DNA of 64,000 bases, from the NCBI GenBank assembly GCA_016278725.1, contig JADQBG010000003.1, positions 1 to 64,000 on the forward strand, in the 5' to 3' direction. The translations under genes were made by a program, and so were the position numbers. Origin of the DNA: Actinomycetota bacterium (GTDB lineage: Bacteria > Actinomycetota > Thermoleophilia > RBG-16-64-13). Positions 1-8,162 of this stretch are shown here, one piece after another; within the stretch, counting starts at the first letter, position 1; each line of letters opens with the position of its first letter. The notes beneath the pieces are model-generated. The model did no database searches. It saw only the letters and a list, made by a program, of their open reading frames with translations, and was not told the origin of the DNA.

Positions 1-76
1 CCGTGGCGCTTGGGCGTGGGCATGGGGGGGCGTGGGCGCGTGGGGCATCCTTGAGTCCTTGGTCTGATTCGCCCTC

Positions 77-835
77 ATGAGAGTCTGGGACATCAGTCCC
101 GGATACCTGAACCGCCAGAGCCTGCTGGGGGAGCACCGCGAGGTCCACGCTCTGCTGGTGATCCTGTCGGAAGGCCGGGCCGGCTACGCCAATCACCCGG
201 AGACCCGCCGGTGGCGGGGACACCTTCCCGCGCTGATGGCGCGCCATACCTGGCTGGCCGAGGAGATGGGCCTTCGCGGTTATCGGGAGCGGAGTCCGGT
301 GCCGCAGTTGGCGGCTACCGCCGGGGCGATCCCCGAGTCGGCCTCCGGTCCGGCGGGTTTCCCTTCATACGTGACCCCGCCGGGGGAGCAGTTTGCCCTT
401 CTGCGGGGCAAGTACGAAGAGCGCGAGGCCGGCCGCATTCCTCTGCCCTTAAATGCGCAGCAGCTCTGGGCGCAGCATAAGTACTCGGTGATGGCCCGGG
501 ACGTGCAGCTATATCGCGAGGTGGGCAGAAGCCTGGCCCGTTCGGATTCTCCACCGGACACGGTCTTTGCCGAAATGGCCGCGCTTCTCGTGGCAACCCT
601 GCGTAAGCCGGCGACGCCGGGCGGGGTCAAGAACACCTTGGAGCATCTCTGGGGCTACGTTGCCGACGATGCGCCGCCCGAACTGCGCGAGCGCCGGGCG
701 GCTCTACTTCGGGACGACCCCCGCCGGCTGATCGCCTCGATCTGGGCCGAAGCCTTGCGCCAGGAGATCGTCTACCTGCTGAGCTCGACCGTGTTCAGCG
801 ACCTGTTCCTTCCGGGAGAGAGGTCGTTAGCCTAG
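77..835 (+). CDS. Pyrimidine-dimer DNA glycosylase-like protein fused to DUF1722
   Basis: The N-terminal ~75 residues match the Pyr_excise family (T4 endonuclease V-like): opening MRVWDISPGYLNRQSLLGEH, then GYANHPETRRW and a final ARHTWLAEEMGLRGYR. The family is associated with excision of UV-induced cyclobutane dimers. After a linker of about 50 residues, residues ~128-250 look like DUF1722, the C-terminal domain of YbgA: LWAQHKYSVMARDVQLYREVG, then RKPATPGGVKNTLEHLWGYV. The fusion suggests a DNA-damage role for both halves, which is inference. The gene starts at ATG with only a G-rich stretch upstream in the window, so its promoter and any upstream partner are not visible. Both domain assignments are from remembered family motifs. 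Confidence 0.8.
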   Translation: MRVWDISPGYLNRQSLLGEHREVHALLVILSEGRAGYANHPETRRWRGHLPALMARHTWLAEEMGLRGYRERSPVPQLAATAGAIPESASGPAGFPSYVTPPGEQFALLRGKYEEREAGRIPLPLNAQQLWAQHKYSVMARDVQLYREVGRSLARSDSPPDTVFAEMAALLVATLRKPATPGGVKNTLEHLWGYVADDAPPELRERRAALLRDDPRRLIASIWAEALRQEIVYLLSSTVFSDLFLPGERSLA

Positions 836-866
836 AGTCGCACCCGGAGGGCCTGGCACCGTGCTC

Positions 867-2396
867 TCACCAGTCGAGCAGCCGGCGATTGCCCTCCAGA
901 CTGCGGGCCTCGGTCAGGTCCTGAACCACTTCCAGCACCCCGCGATAGGCGCCCTCGTCATCGCGGATGGCGAAGTACCGGATGTAGATGAACCGGCCCT
1001 CGAGCTGAATCCAGAACTCGGCCACGTTCTTGGTGCCGGCCTTGAATTCCTGGACGATCTGGCGGACGACGTGGACCGATTTGGGCGGATGGCAGTTCTC
1101 CACGTTACGGCCGATGACCGCGGGGCTGCGCGGGAAGACGCGCTCGCCCTCTGAGTAGTAGCGGACTTCGTCGTTTTCGTCCACGTAGGTGAGGTCGAAG
1201 GGCAGGTTGCGCAGCAGCAGGTCGATGCGCTCGGCCGGGATCGCCCCGGTGGTCAGAGGAAGCAGAGCGCCTTCGCCTCCCTGAGCGCGCGAGGCCGGCG
1301 GGGCCGACGTCGCGGCGGGGGCTTCTCCGCGTGGCTGGATCCAGGCATAGCCTATGTGCTCTTCGCCGGCCCTCACCTGCGCCCACTCTTCGTCGCTGAG
1401 TTGCTCCAGGCCGACGGGGAAGAGGATCTTCTCCTCCTTGTAGGCCATGTCCTCGATCATGGTCAGGAGCTCGGGCAGTTCGGCGCGGACCCTGTCGGCG
1501 TCGTTGGCGGCGAGCGCCTCTCTCACCTGCTTCAGTCGTGCGCGGATGTCGTCGTGAATGGCCCACATGACCTGGGTTGGGCCGGAGACTCCGTGCCGTT
1601 CGAGCAGCGGGAAGAGCTGATTCTCCTTGCGAAGGTAGTGGGTGTCCACCTCGCGCAGCCGCTCGAGGTCGGCGCTGAGGTCCCGCAGGGTCTGATCGTT
1701 CGAACCTTCGCCGGCAGCCAGGGCGTCCAAGTAGCAGCGCAGAGAGGAGGTCAGTTCGGCCACCACCTCGTTTTCGCGGACGAAGGTATCGAGCGGATGT
1801 CCGTGCGGGAGCGCCTCGCCTTCAGGCAAGTTCTCCAATGATTCTTTGAAGACGCTGACGTGGATGTCGCACATGCCCTGAATCTCCTGAGCGGGCATGC
1901 CTTCGGCTATTAGGGCCTGCTCCATGGCCGCGATCTCACCGGGCTCGACCTCCTGGATCAACTCGGCAAAGCGTGCCTTGATCTGCTCGCGGTCTCTCCC
2001 CGCGTGCAGATCGCGGATGATCTCCTTGAGGATTTCCTGCCTGCGGGTTTCGCCCACGGGGGCTCCGGCTCCGGCCAACGCGGCGGCCCCGGCGGACGCT
2101 CCGCCCGCCATGTCGGCGAAGACGCCCTCGGCCACCGGCGAATGGGGCGCGGCCTTCTGTTCTGTCCCGCCCAGTTCGTGTCTCTCCACCTCGGCCTTTA
2201 CGTCGGATACCAGTTTGGAGACGGGAATGTCGGCCATCTCGGCGGCGGCTTCCAGGCTGGCCACGCGGGTCAGGGTGGCGCGCAGCACGGGGTTCTTCAG
2301 CTTCTGGAATTCGGTGTCGTAGGCCGCCAGGAAGTCGAGGAGGTAGGGATACTCCTCGAGCAGGCCATGGATCTTGGTGTCAGCGGTGATCTCCAT
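867..2396 (-). CDS. DUF1858-DUF438-hemerythrin-PAS sensor protein
   Basis: A 509-residue cytoplasmic protein with four modules. Residues 1-70 are DUF1858-like (MEITADTKIHGLLEEYPYLL). Residues ~117-185 are DUF438 (EILKEIIRDLHAGRDREQIK). Residues ~200-345 are a hemerythrin HHE domain with the expected His and Glu positions (HPLDTF, HYLRKENQLFP, IHDDIR, KEEKILFP). The last ~110 residues are a PAS-like domain (NLPFDLTYVDENDEVRYYSE). Hemerythrin domains bind a di-iron centre that senses or stores O2 or NO, so this is probably an oxygen or NO sensor. I chose the ATG at 2396 because GGAAGGAA lies 7 bases upstream; an earlier in-frame ATG at 2474 would add 26 residues of unrelated sequence. No output domain such as a kinase is present. 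Confidence 0.82.
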   Translation of the reverse strand: MEITADTKIHGLLEEYPYLLDFLAAYDTEFQKLKNPVLRATLTRVASLEAAAEMADIPVSKLVSDVKAEVERHELGGTEQKAAPHSPVAEGVFADMAGGASAGAAALAGAGAPVGETRRQEILKEIIRDLHAGRDREQIKARFAELIQEVEPGEIAAMEQALIAEGMPAQEIQGMCDIHVSVFKESLENLPEGEALPHGHPLDTFVRENEVVAELTSSLRCYLDALAAGEGSNDQTLRDLSADLERLREVDTHYLRKENQLFPLLERHGVSGPTQVMWAIHDDIRARLKQVREALAANDADRVRAELPELLTMIEDMAYKEEKILFPVGLEQLSDEEWAQVRAGEEHIGYAWIQPRGEAPAATSAPPASRAQGGEGALLPLTTGAIPAERIDLLLRNLPFDLTYVDENDEVRYYSEGERVFPRSPAVIGRNVENCHPPKSVHVVRQIVQEFKAGTKNVAEFWIQLEGRFIYIRYFAIRDDEGAYRGVLEVVQDLTEARSLEGNRRLLDW

Positions 2397-2504
2397 CTGA
2401 GGGTTCCTTCCATCCTTCAGGTCCGGCGGGATTTCGCGCGTGCCGAATACCCGTCGGAGCTCCACGGTACTCAACAGGCCCCCGACCGGGGGCCGGATCT
2501 ACCC

Positions 2505-4364
2505 TCATATGCAGTCGAATGGAATGGGCTTGGCAGAAGCCGCAAGGGGGAGACCGGCCGCGGCGGGGAGGGGCTCGGGAGCCGCGGAGGCGGAGGGAGG
2601 TCCTCCCTGGGTCTGGCTACGGAGGCGCTCGAAAAGCGGTCGCAGAAAGCTGCAATAGGGCGAGGGGGCAGCGTACCCGGCGGCGCGGCCGCCCGCGGCC
2701 GCCGCGTAGTGGGCCTGCACCCAACAGTCGCCCCCGCAGGAATCGGCCACCGGACAGGAGGCGCAGGTCTCCCGGTCCGCCGTGTGGCTCTCGCGGAGAA
2801 GGCGCAGCACGGCGGAGCCCTTCCAGATCTCCGAAAGCGGGGCTTCGCGCACATGCCCCGCTGCGAACATCGGATCTCCGCAGGTTATGGGACAGGCATG
2901 CACCTGGCCGCCGGCATCGACCGCGAGCAGCGAGCATCCGGCGCTGCAAAGGTCGCGGCCCTCTTTGAGCCGGCTCTTCCAGGCTCTGAGATTGTCGATC
3001 ACGATCCCGGCGTCGGCGGCCGCCTCGATGGCGGCGTCGAGGGCGGGCAGGAGTTGATTCGGCTCCGGTATCAGAGCGGGAGATGCGGTCAGCCCGCCGC
3101 GTTCATGCGGCAGGATCAGGTGAAGGCGCCGGATCTGTGCTCGGCCGAGGTCCCGGATCAGGCGGGGCAGGCCGGAAAGAACCGGGGCGAGCAAGACCGT
3201 GTTTACCCCGACCTCCATGCCGGCGTCCTGCATGAGACTCAGTGTCTCGAGGCCGTCACGATAGCTGCCCTTGCCGCGGATCTCATCGTTGGTCTCTTCG
3301 GACCCATCCAGGCTGAGCAGGCCAAGCATCCTGCCCTCGGAGGCGCCGGCCAGGAGATCCACCTGTTCGGGCTCGAGACTGCGGCCAAAGAACAGCCGCA
3401 TGCGGGCTTCGGGTACCCGGGCCACCCTCCTCACGAGCGAGATGAGGTCCGTGCGGAGGAAGGGGTCCCCCCCGATGAAGGTGTAGGTCGTCGCACCCAG
3501 TTCCGCAGCCTGCCCGATAGCGGACTCCCACTCCCGCCTACTCAACTCGGGCGTCCGCCTGCTTCCGCCAAGACGGGCGTAGCAGTGGGGGCAGCCCCGC
3601 CCACAGCGGTCGGTCAGGTGCAGGTAGACCTCTTTCAAGGAGGCACTCTCATCAGCACGCGGCCCCGCCGGTGAACTGCCGCGGAGGCGCTCAAAGACGT
3701 GCAGGTCTCGCTGGTCGTCGACATCGACCCAGCCGGGAAGCAGGTGAACCTCCAGCCCTGCGGCCGCCAGCCCCTCGAGCAGATGGCGGCGTGCCAAAGG
3801 CCCGCCCATGGGGGTCGATTCGAGGATCGCCCTCAGCCCGAGGCCATGGCGTCTGACGGTCTCGGCCGTCAGGCCCAGCAGGTAGAAGCCGCCGTCGAAT
3901 GCGGGGCCAACCACCACTCGGAGACTGTCCTCCCGAGCGGCACGGGTGAGTTCGCTCACCGCCTCGTAGAGAAACTCTGCAGGCAGGTGGGGCGTGTCGC
4001 CCGCGAGGGCGACGGCCGAGGAGTACCCGTCCGCGATCAACCCGGTGAGCACTCCGTTTAGCCGTTGACCCAGGTCCCGGCCCTGCTGCAGCAGGAGTTT
4101 CGTGCCCGCCGGCGGCCGCCAGGCCGGGGCCGGCTGCGGGAGGGCTTCGCTCAACGCCAGGTACACGTCCTCGCCGGTGATCCCCGCGGTCTCGAGGAGG
4201 TCATGGAGCAGAGCCTGGTGGATTTCGGCTGCCCGCCCGTCTCCCACGGACCGCGCCAGGCGCCGCTTCGAGAGTCCTGCGACCGGGGGCCGGGACATGA
4301 CGGCGACGGCACAGGTGGTCTCGGGCCGCCGTTCCGGGGCCCTCGTTTCGGCTGCGGCGGTCAT
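2505..4364 (-). CDS. DUF2064 glycosyltransferase-like domain fused to radical SAM/SPASM protein
   Basis: A 619-residue fusion. Residues ~18-225 are DUF2064, also called rSAM/selenodomain-associated transferase 1, with the nucleotidyl/glycosyltransferase-like motifs PPVAGLSKRRLA, GDTPHLP and GPAFDGGFYLLGL. Residues ~245 onward are a radical SAM enzyme: C254-x3-C258-x2-C261 in DRCGRGCPHC for the [4Fe-4S] cluster, then FIGGDPFLR. The C-terminal Cys-rich SPASM region (CSAGCS, CPITCGD, CASCPVADSCGGDC) would bind auxiliary clusters. These two families usually sit in separate neighbouring genes; here they are one polypeptide. The substrate is unknown. The start ATG at 4364 has GGAGGGA just upstream and is preferred over the ATG at 4451. 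Confidence 0.8.
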   Translation of the reverse strand: MTAAAETRAPERRPETTCAVAVMSRPPVAGLSKRRLARSVGDGRAAEIHQALLHDLLETAGITGEDVYLALSEALPQPAPAWRPPAGTKLLLQQGRDLGQRLNGVLTGLIADGYSSAVALAGDTPHLPAEFLYEAVSELTRAAREDSLRVVVGPAFDGGFYLLGLTAETVRRHGLGLRAILESTPMGGPLARRHLLEGLAAAGLEVHLLPGWVDVDDQRDLHVFERLRGSSPAGPRADESASLKEVYLHLTDRCGRGCPHCYARLGGSRRTPELSRREWESAIGQAAELGATTYTFIGGDPFLRTDLISLVRRVARVPEARMRLFFGRSLEPEQVDLLAGASEGRMLGLLSLDGSEETNDEIRGKGSYRDGLETLSLMQDAGMEVGVNTVLLAPVLSGLPRLIRDLGRAQIRRLHLILPHERGGLTASPALIPEPNQLLPALDAAIEAAADAGIVIDNLRAWKSRLKEGRDLCSAGCSLLAVDAGGQVHACPITCGDPMFAAGHVREAPLSEIWKGSAVLRLLRESHTADRETCASCPVADSCGGDCWVQAHYAAAAGGRAAGYAAPSPYCSFLRPLFERLRSQTQGGPPSASAAPEPLPAAAGLPLAASAKPIPFDCI

Positions 4365-4518
4365 TCGTCCCTCCGGCGCCTCCAATCGCCCCCCCTCCTG
4401 CGGTGCTCTTCGTTGAGTTTCTCTGTGGCATCGCCTCGTGCAGTATCGCATCGTGCACGCGCGGGTAGAAACTGTTACATGTACTGCGACTCTCTTCGGT
4501 CTGAAAACGGTTCGCCCG

Positions 4519-4653
4519 ATGCTTGACGTCTTCTATCAGGGTTGGACCGGAATCCTGCGCGTGGTGGCGGTGACCGTGATCGCGTATGCGGGGCTGATCT
4601 TCTTCCTGAGGATCACCGGCAAGCGTATGAAGGCGCCGGAGGGCCGGACGTGA
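4519..4653 (+). pseudogene. N-terminal remnant of a DUF421/YetF-type membrane protein
   Basis: A 44-codon frame starting MLDVFYQGWTGILRVVAVTV and containing one hydrophobic segment ended by LRITGKR. This is the hallmark N-terminus of DUF421 (YetF-like) proteins, whose next conserved part (roughly 'SxFDxVV') is missing. Instead the frame reads MKAPEGRT and stops. The stop overlaps the ligase start in GTGA. It is either a truncated gene left by deletion or a short membrane peptide kept for translational coupling to the ligase. A longer frame from 4438 is open but its added residues do not resemble the family. Confidence 0.55.
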
Positions 4654-5690
4654 AAAGCGGCGAAGGCTTCCCCTTTGATCCCCCCATCGTTCCCATGGAA
4701 GCGGCGGTGAAGGACGAGCTACCCTCGCCGCCGGGTTGGGCGTACGAGCCCAAGTGGGACGGGTTCAGGGTGGTGGCCTGGTCCGGGTCGCCGCCCCGGT
4801 TGGACAGCCGCAATGCCAAGCCCCTGCTACGCTACTTCCCCGAGCTGCAGCCCTCGCTGGAGGGCCTGCCGGAGGACACGGTCGTGGACGGGGAGGTGGT
4901 GGTCGTTCTTGAGGGCATGCAGAACTTCGACGCGCTCCAGAACCGCGTGCATCCGGCGGCCAGCCGCGTGGAGAAGCTTTCGCGGGAAACGCCGGCGCAA
5001 CTCGTGGCTTTCGACCTGCTCGCCTTTCGCGGCCGAGACCTGCGCGCCTCGCCTTTCAGCGAGCGCCGGGCGGCCCTCGAAGCACTGGGGCCGGACCTGC
5101 CCGCGGGCTGGAGCCTCACTCCCTCCACGCAGGACCTCGAGGTGGGCAAGCGCTGGTTCCATGAATTCGAATCGGCCGGCTGCGACGGCATCGTCGCAAA
5201 GCGATTGAACGGCCGCTACGCCGAGGGCAAACGCGACATGGTCAAGGTGAAGCATCGGCGAAGTGTCGACGTGGTCGTGGGCGGTTACCGGCTGCACAAG
5301 CTGGGTGACCGGGTGGGCTCGTTGCTGCTCGGACTCTACGATTCCCGGGGACAGCTGCACTTCATCGGTCACACTTCGGGCCTGAAGGAGGCTGAGGCGA
5401 TCTCTTTGCTGACGGAACTCGAGGACCTCCGGACCGAGGAGTCCTTCGGACGCGAAGCCCGCCGGCCCGGAGGGGAGAGCCGTTGGGCTTCGGGCAAGGA
5501 TCTCTCCTGGATCCCGGTAGCGCCGGAATTGGTGGCGCAGATCAGCTACGATCAGCTGACCGGCGAACGCTTTCGGCACGCCACCAGGCTGGAGCGCTGG
5601 CGGCCCGACAAGGACCCTCGAGATTGCACCATGGATCAGCTGGAGCGGCCCGAAGGACCCGAGTTCAGCGAGGTGGTCCTGGGCGAGTAG
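4650..5690 (+). CDS. ATP-dependent DNA ligase (LigC/LigD ligase-domain type)
   Basis: A 346-residue stand-alone ligase of the bacterial NHEJ type. The adenylation lysine is in EPKWDGFR near the N-terminus, followed by VVDGEVVV, CDGIVAKRLNGRY and MVKVKHRR, which match nucleotidyltransferase motifs III-V. The C-terminal half is the OB-fold (VVVGGYR, GSLLLGLYDSRGQLHFIGHT, then AQISYDQLTGERFRHATRLERW). It seals nicks or broken ends using ATP. The start is taken as GTG 4650 because GGAGG lies 7 bases before it and because homologues begin just before PFDPPIVPMEA. It faces the LigD-type polymerase gene (5725-6762), so the usual LigD fusion is split into two convergent genes. No Ku gene was seen here. 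Confidence 0.87.
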   Translation: MKSGEGFPFDPPIVPMEAAVKDELPSPPGWAYEPKWDGFRVVAWSGSPPRLDSRNAKPLLRYFPELQPSLEGLPEDTVVDGEVVVVLEGMQNFDALQNRVHPAASRVEKLSRETPAQLVAFDLLAFRGRDLRASPFSERRAALEALGPDLPAGWSLTPSTQDLEVGKRWFHEFESAGCDGIVAKRLNGRYAEGKRDMVKVKHRRSVDVVVGGYRLHKLGDRVGSLLLGLYDSRGQLHFIGHTSGLKEAEAISLLTELEDLRTEESFGREARRPGGESRWASGKDLSWIPVAPELVAQISYDQLTGERFRHATRLERWRPDKDPRDCTMDQLERPEGPEFSEVVLGE

Positions 5691-5724
5691 GGGGCGGGTA
5701 GGGACGGGTAGTCGCCTCTTCGGG

Positions 5725-6762
5725 CTACCGCTTTCGGCGTTTGGAGGGCTGCACCCGCGGCGGCTCTCCGGGTTGCTTGGGAAAGTGCGGCGGCCAGGGG
5801 GCATCCTCTTTGCCCGACTGGGCCTGCTCTTCATACAGCTCGAGGAGTCCGTCGAGCCTTCCCGCTGCTTGGTTCATGCCCTCGGTCAGGTCACCCACGT
5901 CGGCGTAGCGCTCGGCGAACCCCTGCATGGGGAAGTCCGCGGGCTCCACTGCGGGAACTTCTTCCCAGCGCAGCGGTGCAGAGACCAGGCCCGTCTGGCG
6001 GACGCTGTAGGCGCTGGCCACCGTGCGGTCCCGAGCGTTCTGGTTGTAGTCGACGAACACCCCGTGGCGCTCTTCCTTCCACCACGCGCTCGTGGCCAGA
6101 CCGGGATGCTTACGTTCGACTTCGCGCGCCAGCGCCAGGGCGGCGCGGCGCACCTCAGGGAACTCCCACGCGGGCTCGATCCGCACCAGCAGGTGAATTC
6201 CTCGAGAACCCGAGGTCTTCGGCCAGGCTACCAACCCTCTTTCGGCCAGCACTTCCCGGCAGGCAAGGGCGGTCTCCCGGACCTCCGCGAAGCCCACCCC
6301 CTCCGAAGGATCCAGGTCCACCCGCAATTCGTCGGGGCGATCCAGGTCCGTCACCCTTACCGGCCAGGGATTGAAGTCGATGCAGTTCAACTGGACCATC
6401 CAGAGCAGATCAGCTTCGTGACGGGGGACCAGCAGGTCGGCGGAGCGGCCCGAGGGAAACCGGATGGTGGCAAACTCGCGGGCCGGTTCCCGCGCCTGCC
6501 CGCCGTCGGCGGTCTTGGCACTGCGGCCCGGTTTGGGTGCCCGTTTCTGAAAGAACGGCTCGGCTTCGGCTCCGCGCGGCCAGCGCTTGAGTACGGTGGG
6601 CCTCCCCTCGACGCCGCGCAGGGCACCTTCGGCGCAGGCCAAATAGTGGCGGGCCAGGTCGGCCTTGGTCCACCCCTGCCGAGGAAACATCAGCTTGTTG
6701 GGATGGGTCAGGCGGACGTTCCCGCCCTCCACCTCGAAGATCATCTCGTCTTTGCCGGCCAC
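5725..6762 (-). CDS. LigD-type primase-polymerase (PolDom)
   Basis: A 345-residue archaeo-eukaryotic primase-type polymerase as found in LigD. It opens with VRLTHPNKLMFPRQGWTKADL, and carries the metal-binding DLDP of ELRVDLDPSEG, TSGSRGIHLLVRI, and VDYNQNARDRTVASAYSVR. These enzymes add ribonucleotides or deoxynucleotides to ends during non-homologous end joining. The basic, Pro-rich tail (PSKRRKR) may bind DNA. Translation probably starts at GTG 6762, directly after an in-frame TAA, or at ATG 6744; neither has a strong ribosome-binding site. It converges on the ligase gene with ~34 bp between the stops, where a short stem (GGTAGTC/GGCTACC) may terminate both. Confidence 0.87.
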   Translation of the reverse strand: MAGKDEMIFEVEGGNVRLTHPNKLMFPRQGWTKADLARHYLACAEGALRGVEGRPTVLKRWPRGAEAEPFFQKRAPKPGRSAKTADGGQAREPAREFATIRFPSGRSADLLVPRHEADLLWMVQLNCIDFNPWPVRVTDLDRPDELRVDLDPSEGVGFAEVRETALACREVLAERGLVAWPKTSGSRGIHLLVRIEPAWEFPEVRRAALALAREVERKHPGLATSAWWKEERHGVFVDYNQNARDRTVASAYSVRQTGLVSAPLRWEEVPAVEPADFPMQGFAERYADVGDLTEGMNQAAGRLDGLLELYEEQAQSGKEDAPWPPHFPKQPGEPPRVQPSKRRKR

Positions 6763-6932
6763 TTAGTTCTCGATCCCGGTTGGGGCCAATGACCGGTGGA
6801 GAAGGTACCCTGGTACCGGCCGGGAATACGCAGACAGGGTTGTCGCGCCGTCGAGTCGGGGCATGCGCGGCTCTGCGCCGCGCGGCCGGAGACTGAGGGC
6901 CGCGCGCAGGGCACGCGCCGCGGGCGCGGCGC

Positions 6933-8090
6933 GTGCGGATGGAACCATGCGACATGATGCGGAGGAGTCAAGCCCGGGTGCACAGACTCAAGCAGATCTG
7001 GCATGTCATATGGGAGGCATTCTCCGACTGGCAGGAGGACGGCGCCTCGCGGCTTGCCGCCGCCCTCGCCTATTACGCCGTTTTCTCGCTGGCGCCGACC
7101 GTAATCATCGCGGTTTCCGTCGCCGGCTACATCTTGGGCCAGGGCCGGGCCGAGCAGGAGTTGCTTAGCCAGGTGGAGACCTGGCTCCAGAGCGAAGAGG
7201 CCGTCCGCCAGGTGCAACGCATTCTCGACAACGCCAGCCAGGCCGGGAGCACCGGCACGATCCTGGGAATCGGCGGCCTGATCTTCGGGGCCACGGTCTT
7301 CTTTGCCAGCCTGCAGGACGCCCTGAATATCATCTGGGAGGTAAAGCCCAAGGGCCACGGTCCCATCCTTGGCTTCCTCAAGAAACGGGCGATCTCTTTT
7401 CTGATGATCATCGGACTGGGCGTGCTGGTGATAGCTTCTCTGGTATCGAGCACGGTGCTGACCGCCCTGGGCGGGTACTTCGAGGAAATCATCCCCTTGC
7501 CCGCCGGTTGGCTGCAACTGGCCAACCTGGTGGTCTCCTTCGTGCTCATCACGGTGTTGTTCGGAGCGGTCTACAAGATCTTGCCCGACGCCCGGATCGC
7601 CTGGAGCGACATTTGGATTGGGGCGGGGGTCACCTCGTTCCTATTCGTCGTCGGCGCTTTTGGCTTGAGTGTCTACTTCGCCTTCAGCACCGTGGGCTCG
7701 GCCTACGGGGCGGCCGGTACTCTTATCGTGATAATCGTCTGGATCTACTGGTCGTCTCAGATCATTCTGTTTGGGGCGGAGGTCACGCAGGTCTACGCCA
7801 ACCGCTTTGGCCGGAGCATCGTGCCCGAGGAGGGCGCCGAGTACCGGCCTGGAGCCCACCGGTCCCGGCAGGTCAGACGCACCCCGAGCTTGGCAAAGGT
7901 GGACACTCCCGAAGAGCAGCGCGAAGCGGTGAAGCGCGAAGCCCGGCGGCAAGAACGCGTGAGGGTGGGGCGCACCAGCAGGGCGGCCCGCTCGAGGGGG
8001 CCCCGAACCGGATCCGTTCTTTTGGCCATGGCCGCAGGGGGCTTGTTAACCGACTTGACCCGCCGCGCCATCGGTCGACTTCGCAGATAG
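6933..8090 (+). CDS. YihY/BrkB family inner-membrane protein
   Basis: An integral membrane protein with about six hydrophobic segments and the YihY hallmarks: RLAAALAYYAVFSLAPTVII near the N-terminus, FGATVFFASLQDALNIIWEV in the middle, and SAYGAAGTLIVIIVWIYWSS with LFGAEVTQVYANRFG near the end. It was once misannotated as RNase BN; its function is still uncertain. The last ~100 residues form a basic Arg-rich tail ending in a short hydrophobic stretch, longer than usual. The start is uncertain: GTG 6933, ATG 6939 and ATG 6954/6957 are all in frame and none has a clear ribosome-binding site. Confidence 0.8.
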   Translation: MRMEPCDMMRRSQARVHRLKQIWHVIWEAFSDWQEDGASRLAAALAYYAVFSLAPTVIIAVSVAGYILGQGRAEQELLSQVETWLQSEEAVRQVQRILDNASQAGSTGTILGIGGLIFGATVFFASLQDALNIIWEVKPKGHGPILGFLKKRAISFLMIIGLGVLVIASLVSSTVLTALGGYFEEIIPLPAGWLQLANLVVSFVLITVLFGAVYKILPDARIAWSDIWIGAGVTSFLFVVGAFGLSVYFAFSTVGSAYGAAGTLIVIIVWIYWSSQIILFGAEVTQVYANRFGRSIVPEEGAEYRPGAHRSRQVRRTPSLAKVDTPEEQREAVKREARRQERVRVGRTSRAARSRGPRTGSVLLAMAAGGLLTDLTRRAIGRLRR

Positions 8091-8162
8091 GCGGCGCTAC
8101 GCGGGGCGGCGTGGCAGTGCAGGAAGAAACGGGGGCCGGGGAGTGGCGGGCGCGCCGGCGGC

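Noticed and set aside
1-76. Coding sequence at the left edge
   Set aside because: The stretch is G-rich with repeated CGTGGGC-like words and no recognisable protein; it may be the end of an upstream region.
2004-3674. 556-codon open frame on the plus strand
   Set aside because: It lies opposite the hemerythrin and radical SAM genes, which have clear domains. In GC-rich DNA long antisense frames are common, and this one shows no domain.
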